Of a stretch of DNA of 64,000 nucleotides, positions 56,651 to 64,000 are shown in pieces. Source of the stretch: Artocarpus heterophyllus. Taxonomy: Eukaryota; Streptophyta; Magnoliopsida; Rosales; Moraceae. Location: assembly GCA_025403435.1 (NCBI GenBank), contig CM046327.1, positions 14,128,218 through 14,192,217 on the forward strand, written 5' to 3'. The position numbers and the translations under genes were made by a program. Every line of letters starts with the position of its first letter. The first letter of the stretch is position 1. The notes under the pieces are model-generated. The model saw only the letters and a program-made list of their open reading frames with translations. It made no database searches and was not told where the DNA came from.

Positions 56651-59125
56651 TCCGGAGATAGGGCTGCGAGAATGGGTATTCATTGTGCGGGCTATTGTGT
56701 TGGTGTTATGTCTGAGACTCCATTGATTTGGCAAAGAGAAGAAAGGAAAGGAAGTGAGGGAAGCCCATGTTTCTCTCTCTGGGTTTTCTGCAACAATTTT
56801 CGCCAAAACTGACCATGGGATTAGTTGAATTTTTATGTTCTTTACATTTTTATCTTTTCATGCATTCTAATTAATGGATTAATTTAATTTTGTGGGTTTT
56901 TTTATTAGGTTGTTGATTGTTGAAGCAGAACAAGTTAAGGCAGTGGATGAAAACTATGGAGGTGTTGGGGAAGAAAAGTACTTCATTAGAAGGATTTAGC
57001 TTACACCGATTAAACCTGTATCTAAAAGCGGAAACCATGAAATAGATTTAGTTTTGTCAAAAAAAAAAAAATTTTGAAATCTGTTTTTGGGTTAAAAAAA
57101 AAAGTTTTATACAATTTGTGGGTTATGTAATATTTCTTTTACTATTCCTAAGCCATATTCGTGAAATTGAATTTTTATCAAAACTAAAAACAAAAAAAAG
57201 ACAAAAAAACTAACGATCATCATGTTAAATTATTGATTGATCCCCTAAAAAAACAAGATTGATTGATTGCAGGGGAATTGAAGAAAATTTTGGTGGGTAT
57301 GACGAGTTTACATCACCAAGATTGGAAGGAGGAAGTTTTTTAGTAGGGGTTGAGGTAGAAGGAGACATTTTTTCAGCAACCAAAATTGAAAGGGCCTCAA
57401 GGAAAAGTTTTTTTTTTTTTTTTTTTGAAGTCAAAAACCCTAAAAAAAACATGGTGAAAGTATAGGAAATAAAATTAAAAGCTAATTAACATGAAAATAG
57501 GGACATTTAGGTAATTTTGCTATTAAAAAAGGTTACATGATACATAAGTTACTCTTTCCTAAGGTTTTGATCGAATTTTGACGGAACTTCATCAATTGTC
57601 AAGGATTAAACATTTAGAGAGTTGTTTTATTAAAATTAAAAAAAAAAAAAAAAAAGAAGAGAAGATAAAGTGTCACTTACTTAAAAATTAAGAGACCATG
57701 AGTGTAAATTATTCAAAAATAATAATAAAAAAAAGATAGAAGAAACAAAACGGTGGAGATTGAAAGAAAGAAAGAAAGAAAGTAAAAAAAAAAAAAAAAA
57801 GAAGTTAAAGATAGAGCAAAAGTGGTGCACATTGGACGATCAAAGTTGAAGTGGGAGCCTATGTAAGCTCTTTTGTGTATTAAGGAAAGTGTATTAAGGA
57901 AATCGTAAGGGTGTGACTTTGGAGTGTTGCTTCCAAAAACACAAGAAAAAACCAAAAGCAAAATATATATAACATTTTAGGAATTTTCTCTTTACATACA
58001 ATAAAACATGAGTAGTTGCAGTAATTCAGCTTAAGGCGAGAGCATCTTTAATGTATGGCTAAATTGATGAGCTAATTGCCAGTTTAATATTTGAATGTAA
58101 AAAAAATTCTCCAATACAATGTTATTTTTAATGTTAAATTTGTTATATATTAAACTTTGTGGCTATAGCTAATTTGACATTTAATTCTATTGGTTGGTAG
58201 ACTGCCTTTTTCGTTTTAATAATTACAACATCTTTATTTTTTAATTATTTTAGTACTAAAGTTTACTTTTATAAATTTCACGGTTTAATAATTATGACAA
58301 AATATAAATATGACATTTTAAACAGTATTATGCAATAAAGCACAAAATAAAATAACACATCAAATATGTTACTTTTACATCTTTTGATGGTAAATATAAC
58401 ATTAACATTAGATATAGTCTAAACCAAATATCACGTATTAGTAACAAGTTCGTCCTCCAGGTTTTAATTTGGACAATTTCATCACTTGTATAGTTGTAAA
58501 TCTTATTAAATTAGTGGAATTATTTAAAAATATTCTGTCTCTAAATAATAAAATGTACCCTGTTTTTCTTTTTTGAAAAACTTGTTGTCGTTTTCTTTGT
58601 TTCCACCTTTTTCTTTTTGAAAATTATTGTCCTTTAGTACATGTGTCTTGACGTCGTTTGATCCATGTTGTCTTTTTGATTTTTTTTTAATAATTTATCC
58701 CCTCATTTGATATTATCTATTTCAATTAAAATTTTTGATCGTTACGTTATAAAGTTTTCATAAATTACAATATCAAAAAAAAATATATTATAATATAAAA
58801 CGCTCATATGTTATAATACATAAATACTTTTAACCAGTTGATTTTAGTTGTTTTAAACTAATATTCCTAAACACCCTGTTAAAATTCAGTCAACCACCGG
58901 CTTTCCATTTTGTTTTGTCTTTCTCGAAGCATCCAACTTTCCTTTAACAAACAAATAAACAAATTCGTTCCTCCCTTGATTGACAAGTGACCACAACGCA
59001 ACTTAAATATTGTTTAGCCTGAAATAAAAATGATGAATATTAGTGTCTAGCTCGCCATATAACTATGACCACAAAAGGCTATAAAAACTTAATGACGTAA
59101 GTGCTTGCCTAATCTCCCTTAGTTT
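56651..59125. other. AT-rich intergenic DNA
   Basis: No gene supported. Simple repeats: (GAAA)n at about 57763-57783, and long A- or T-runs near 57406-57425, 57640-57655 and 57784-57800. Confidence 0.45.
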
Positions 59126-59139
59126 TCCCACATTATTCA

Positions 59140-59230
59140 ATAATATATATGTAAATGTTGTATGTCTACAATATTTAAGCACCAAAAAAAAAAAAAAAAA
59201 AAGAAGAAGAAGAAGAAAAAAGAGGCTTTG
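59140..59230 (+). promoter_or_regulatory. Likely core promoter and leader of the methyltransferase gene
   Basis: AATATATATGTAAATG at about 59140-59155 could be the TATA element. A poly-A run and an (AAG)n tract (about 59184-59220) follow just before the ATG at 59242. Confidence 0.4.
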
Positions 59231-59241
59231 GGAAGTTGACA

Positions 59242-60909
59242 ATGGCGGGTCTGTTCGATAAGCAAGCTGATATTTACGCCGATGCTCGGCCGAATTACCC
59301 GACTGAATGGTATTCGAAGCTCGCCGCTCTCACTCCTCTCCACACTTTGGCTTGGGACGTCGGCACCGGCAACGGCCAAGCTGCCCTTGGAGTTAGTCCT
59401 CTTCTTTCACTTTTTTTTTTTTAATTTTCTCTGATCAATTGAATATAGTTAAAGAAATTAATCAATGTGTTAAAAGAGTGACAAGTGAAAAGATATGTAT
59501 ATATATGTATATTCTTTTGTACATTTTTTTAATTTACTTTTCCTAGTCGTACGGTCGTGCCCATTTGGCAGTTCTTGTGATCTGATTTTATCAGCAGCTT
59601 AATTTACCGTATCTGAATGAGAATATATAAGGCGTGAATCATATGAATTGCCAATCTGCCGAGTAGTCAAAAACAGAGGTGGCTCCACGTGGATCAGGCG
59701 GAAAAACATAGATTCAGAGTTATCATTGTCATCAACAAGAAAAATGATTTGTAACCAACAAAATCTTTTTTCATTTTTACGGTAAAACCTCGTTATTCAT
59801 AAAATAATAAATCCTAATTTAACATATAGTATAACTTTTGAACTATTTTGAGTAGCAGAGTTTTAACTTATTGGATTAAATAGCAGTATTTTTTATCCTT
59901 TAGGTTATATCCTCACCCTCTCGTAAAAAGATGAGTCTCATATGTAAGATTTATGTAGATCTCACAGGTAAAAGATAAAGCGTACTATTTTAAAAAGAGC
60001 AGAGCTATAGCCCTGCTTGGACAAATAGTATGCTTACCAAATAAATATCTTGACAGCTTTGTTTCTTTTTATTCAGTAGTCTTAGATTTGTTTTGGTCTT
60101 GATAATTTAGCACAAGCAAGTAGACTAGGAATATAACTGCTTTGTATTGTTAACATGATCTTACATAAGTTTGATTTAAGCTGAAAACACCATTTTAAAT
60201 GACTTTTTTTTTCCACTTGCTCCTTTTTTCTTTCTAATTTGAACAAACACAATCACTAACAACAGTTTTGAACTAGGTGGCCGAGCACTACGAGCAAGTG
60301 ATTGCAACCGACGTGAGCGATGCTCAGCTAGCACGAGCAATGCCACACCCTAGAGTCCGATACCTCCACACTCCACTAACTACAAACGATGACAAAATGA
60401 TCTCTTTGATCGGTGGCGAAAACTCCGTGGACCTGGTAACCGTAGCTCAGGCAGTACATTGGTTTGACCTGCCAAGTTTCTACTCCATGGTCTCGCGCCT
60501 TTTGCGCAAGCCAGGGGGGGTAATAGCAGTGTGGTGCTACAACGACATTACAGTGAGTCCTACATTTGACCCTCTGATGAAGAGGTTTCATGACACAACT
60601 TTGCCTTTTTGGGATGGAAATATCAAGTACGTTTTTGACGGGTACAAAACGTTGCCTTTTCCCTTTGAAAGCGTGGGGTTGGGGTCCGAGGCGAATCCTC
60701 TAGCTTTGGACATTCCAAAGGAGCTTTCATTTGATGGATTTTTGAAAATGGTGGGATCTTGGTCTGCTGTGGTCACGGCCAAGAGTCGAGGTGTGGATTT
60801 GTTGACTGAAAAGGTGGTTAAGGAGTTTGAGAGTGCTTGGGGTGGACCTAAATTGGTCAGGTCTATTTGTTACAAGGCCTTTATGCTTGCTGGGAAAGTG
60901 AGGATTTAG
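59242..60909 (+). CDS. SAM-dependent methyltransferase (Methyltransf_11-type)
   Basis: Two exons, 59242-59391 and 60277-60909, with GTTAGT...CTAG borders, giving 260 residues with no break. The N-terminus is MAGLFDKQADIYADARPNYP, usual for this plant family. SAM-binding motif I is WDVGTGNGQAA (about residue 38), spanning the splice junction region. Then ATDVSDAQLARA (motif II), VDLVTVAQAVHWFDL (motif IV) and LRKPGGVIAVWCYND (motif VI). The C-terminal half (ESAWGGPKLVRSICYKAFML) is typical of the cytosolic At3g61210-like group. The acceptor substrate is unknown. No signal peptide or membrane segment seen. Confidence 0.93.
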
Positions 60910-61780
60910 CCTCTTTTCTCATTTTCTTTAAATGGAAGGTTCTTATGAGTTGTCTAAGTGGAGAATTTCTGATATTGTATCAGTGATTATTGTTACTTGT
61001 CTTAGTGGCTTAGTGCCACGGCTCATTTTTTTGACATTAATCCCCCCCAAGCTCGTATCTCCTTCTGATTCCTTTTATTGGAAACAACATTCTTCCAATA
61101 AAACTATCTAAATTAAAAAAAAGAACAACAATACAAGGACTCGCAAGAAGAATTTAATTTAAAGGTTTGTGTTCCCTTACTTTTTCGAGTTTGGAAAAAT
61201 CTTGGTATCTTTTTTGATGTTGGTATCTTTTTTGAAAATGCCTTTTGTGGCTTTGCTAATAGAGAGATGATATTGAGTAATTGAAAAAAAGTGGGAAATT
61301 GAGTCCTTTTACGTTTATGAAAATATGTAGTGTTGAAAAATGAAAATAGAAGAGAAAACGACTTTGTATCGTTTTCTCAACAACTGTTTTTTTTTGGGTT
61401 GAAAACGAACAACGATTCATTGAAGCAACTAATAAATAGAAAATGCACAGCGTTTTACCCTGCCAATCACCTTTACACGTTACACCCAACCATCACAGGG
61501 CAAGATAAATCGAGACCTTTTGGAGTGCATTTTGAGAGATCCCTACTACAAACCTAACCCGCGTAATATTTGAATTTATTTCTTTTTTTTTTATTTATAA
61601 AAATGTAATAGACTTTATTGAATTAGGATGTTATATGTAAGAACTTATGCCAAATTTTAGAAATTTCAATTGTAATTTTAGTGTTTTGGACGTTTAAAAA
61701 AAACTTTTAGCTATAACAACCATTTAGTAGAAATTTCACAAAAATATTGATAAATTTTGAAAAATAACAATTAAAATATC
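60910..61780. other. 3' flank and intergenic DNA
   Basis: No supported gene; the ORFs at 61256-61557 overlap on both strands without domains. Confidence 0.45.
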
Positions 61781-62371
61781 TGTTGTCAAGGCACCGAATT
61801 GGGCCTGGTCGGGTATTGCTCCTAGAAAGGCCCAAGGTTGACCTCAGCTCATATTACCTCAGTGTGCTCTAGAAGCTTCTTTCTAGATGATACCCGAGGA
61901 GGGTCAAATGGTGTAATTTGCATCCGTATTTAAACTAGAAGATCTTCAAGATGGCAATAAGCACTTAAGCTTATCATAATCTACCGAATCTAAGATACTC
62001 ATAAAGGATAAAGCCTATAAGAGTCTACGGTGGCGAGACCTAGCCAATAAGAGATGAGATTATCTTGCATTTGAATTTAAAATAGACTTAAAGGGTAAGG
62101 CATTAGCCATCCCGTGTACTATAAATAAATGCCAGTTCTAAAAAATAGCCTAAGTTGAAGTTTTGACACAAGCCTTTTGTATCCGAATTTTCCCATATTG
62201 AAACTCTACCACTCGAGAAAACCCATAATGGACGTAGCCTTCATTTGAGGTGAATCACTCTAAATTCTTGTGTTCTTATTGTTATTTACTTTACTGCATT
62301 AATTCTTTAAGAGTGATTATTCGGGCGAGGAATTCGAGAGAATATTGTTTGACAAGTTTTGTCTGTCAACA
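61781..62371 (+). repeat. 5' LTR of the second Tat-type element
   Basis: 591 bp from TGTTGTCAAGG to GTCTGTCAACA. TATAAATA at 62120-62127 is a likely promoter TATA box. Confidence 0.8.
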
Positions 62372-62373
62372 AT

Positions 62374-62390
62374 TGGCACTAGAAGGAGGG
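62374..62390 (+). other. Primer-binding site of the second Tat-type element
   Basis: TGGCACTAGAAGGAGGG two bases after the LTR, similar to the PBS at 27394-27410. Confidence 0.75.
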
Positions 62391-62417
62391 CCTAGAAGAA
62401 TTTTCTCCATTATTCCA

Positions 62418-63870
62418 ATGGTGAGAACACGTACTAAAGTGAATAATCAAAACCAGAATGGCCGTCGTGGTCAAAACAATGAAAATAATGATGCTGCTAC
62501 TAGAGGTGGAAGACATTATCCACCTCCGCCACTGCCTCTGGCTGACGATCAAAATTGGATGTCTCCACTTGAAGATGCACTTCCTAACCCGAATGCTGCC
62601 TATAGGCCCAAATTGGGACGCTGATGTAGAATTACGCGCAATTGATGCAATCCTTCTCGCGGATGGAGAATGTCCTCAACAATCGTGCTCGAACTATAGC
62701 TAATAATAATGGTCTCCCACCGCCTCCAAGAGATGAAGCAATTTCGTAAGAAGGGACCAGAGATTTTGACGAAGAACAGTCACATCAAGCACAGGCATCG
62801 GGATCACAAAGTAGCTGGCAGAGAAGGGCACATAGAAGACATGCTGCCCGAGAAGGTGCAGGGGCACAAGAAAATCAAAATCATGAAGGGTTACCACCTT
62901 TAGCACCAAGACGGGGAGTGCCTTCACTCTCGGTTAATAATGACAGGAACAGAGGCCGAGGATAAGAAGTCCTCAGAGATCGGATCCAAGCTTAACAAGT
63001 AGGGAGCTAAGATACTGATAAATCAGTGTTAAGTCTTCATGAACATCTAAAGCTAGTAAAAAGAGTTAACAAGTGGGAAGCAAGGCAAGGTTATCAAGCC
63101 CTTTATCTAGATAACCCAAATGGACACCCATTCACTGAAGAGGTGATGGCTGAACCCTTGCCACCTAAACTCAAGTTGCCAAATATTCCCTTGTTTGATG
63201 GGAAAGGAGACCCCAATGATCATGCTCAACTTTTAAATTCCCACATGAACTTAGACAGGGCCCCAAATGCAATAAAGTGTCGTGCTTTTGATGCAACACT
63301 TAGTGGACCAGCAAGATAGTGTTTAAGAATTTAAGGCCGCAAACCATCTCATGCTGGCGAGAGTTATATACAACATTTGTCACCTAGTTTATGGGAAGAA
63401 GATTACAGCAAACACCCCGAGAAAAGCTTCAGGCAGTAAAACAAGGGCCCACAGAGTCCTTAAAATCTTTTATAGACTACTATATTGGGGAGATGGTCTT
63501 AATGGTGAATTGCTTAAAAGATGCAGCCTTAACATCAGTCCTCGGCTGCTTACAACAGGGAGCTTTTAAGTTCTCTTTGCACAAGAAACCACGAGTGATG
63601 CGGCCTAAGTTTTTATCTTAGGCCAAAAAGTACATAAACATTGAGGAAGCAGCTCAGTTATCTATAGATGCTGAGGTTCGATATTACCATCCAAAAACGC
63701 TACCAGGTCAGCAGCCAGCATAGCGGGTACAAAATCAAAATGGAGGAGAGTACAACAAAAAAGGAAGAACTGGAGTGGTGGGAATAACAATCAGAATTCC
63801 CCCTACAGTTCATCCAGTGCAAGCGTCGAATCAAGGAAACAAAAAGGCTCACATGTACTTATTAAAGGTA
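62418..63870 (+). pseudogene. Gag of the second Tat-type element
   Basis: ATG at 62418 starts a polar segment (MVRTRTKVNNQNQNGRRGQN) that soon meets a stop. Further frames give the gag core (LPPKLKLPNIPLFDGKGDPN, DHAQLLNSHMNL, FDATLSGPAR), a TAG where Trp is expected, and then QGPTESLKSFIDYYI and AKKYINIEEAAQLSI. Several frameshifts and stops are present. Confidence 0.75.
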
Positions 63871-64000
63871 TAAGGTATATACTAAGCTCAATACAAATAT
63901 TGAAAAAAAATTATAATCAGGTGTAGAATCGTAACATGCTGAGAAGGCCAATCCCGATTAGGAAGGACCCTGCCAAAAGAAATCAAAATAAACACTACAG

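Larger units (their letters stand above)
61781..64000 (+). mobile_element. 5' part of a second Tat-type gypsy element, cut by the window end
   Basis: LTR, PBS and gag in order on the plus strand, continuing beyond 64000. The PBS and gag resemble those of the 15-28-kb Tat element, so it is probably the same broad lineage. Gag is already frameshifted. Confidence 0.85.

Overview
The window is nuclear DNA of a flowering plant, most likely a eudicot. Genes are split by AT-rich GT-AG introns, intergenic DNA is AT-rich, and the recognisable products are plant families: a CGR2/3-type Golgi pectin methyltransferase, a plant HflX GTPase, a DUF21/CBS (CNNM-like) membrane protein, P-type and DYW-type PPR proteins and a LOG-type cytokinin phosphoribohydrolase. 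More than half of the sequence is LTR retrotransposon, partly nested and partly inserted into genes. No tRNA, rRNA or CRISPR was seen.

Layout. 1-2262: minus-strand end of an LTR element (LTR 1804-2262) with a tandemly duplicated LTR/PBS junction. 2650-4115: decayed LOG-like block. 4876-5476: decayed C-terminus of a DYW PPR gene. 6306-9223 (-): CGR-type gene in six exons with one in-frame stop in exon 1. 10000-14750: non-coding DNA with minisatellites, a MITE and a LINE-like stretch. 14955-28037: Ty3/gypsy Tat-lineage element (gag-pol on the minus strand, antisense ORF on the plus strand) with a 5-bp target duplication, itself carrying a 2.36-kb solo LTR (18036-20397). It sits in the last coding exon of an HflX-type gene (28038-30118 and 14920-14954, minus). 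31194-31480: Copia remnant. 32342-33179: hAT-like non-autonomous transposon with an 8-bp target duplication. 33711-45910 (+): DUF21/CBS gene, split in an intron by an 8.19-kb LTR element (36877-45063). 47079-49115 (-): intact PPR gene. 49941-56376 (+): decayed Copia element. 59242-60909 (+): intact two-exon SAM methyltransferase. 61781-64000 (+): 5' part of a second Tat-type gypsy element that leaves the window.

How it fits together. CGR, HflX and a P-type PPR are also neighbours in Arabidopsis as I remember it (At3g49720, At3g49725, At3g49730), so the host genes look like an ancestral block opened up by transposons. CGR, HflX and DUF21 each carry a lesion, while the PPR and methyltransferase genes read open. 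The most unusual object is the young element at 36877-45063. It has almost identical 1,964-bp LTRs, a PBS, a polypurine tract and a target duplication, but no recognisable gag or pol. Instead it carries, in sense, an intronless LOG-like ORF and an unknown Cys-rich ORF. An older, decayed block at 2650-4115 is collinear with its LOG gene and with the DNA on both sides of that gene, so the captured cytokinin-type gene has been moving as a unit for some time.
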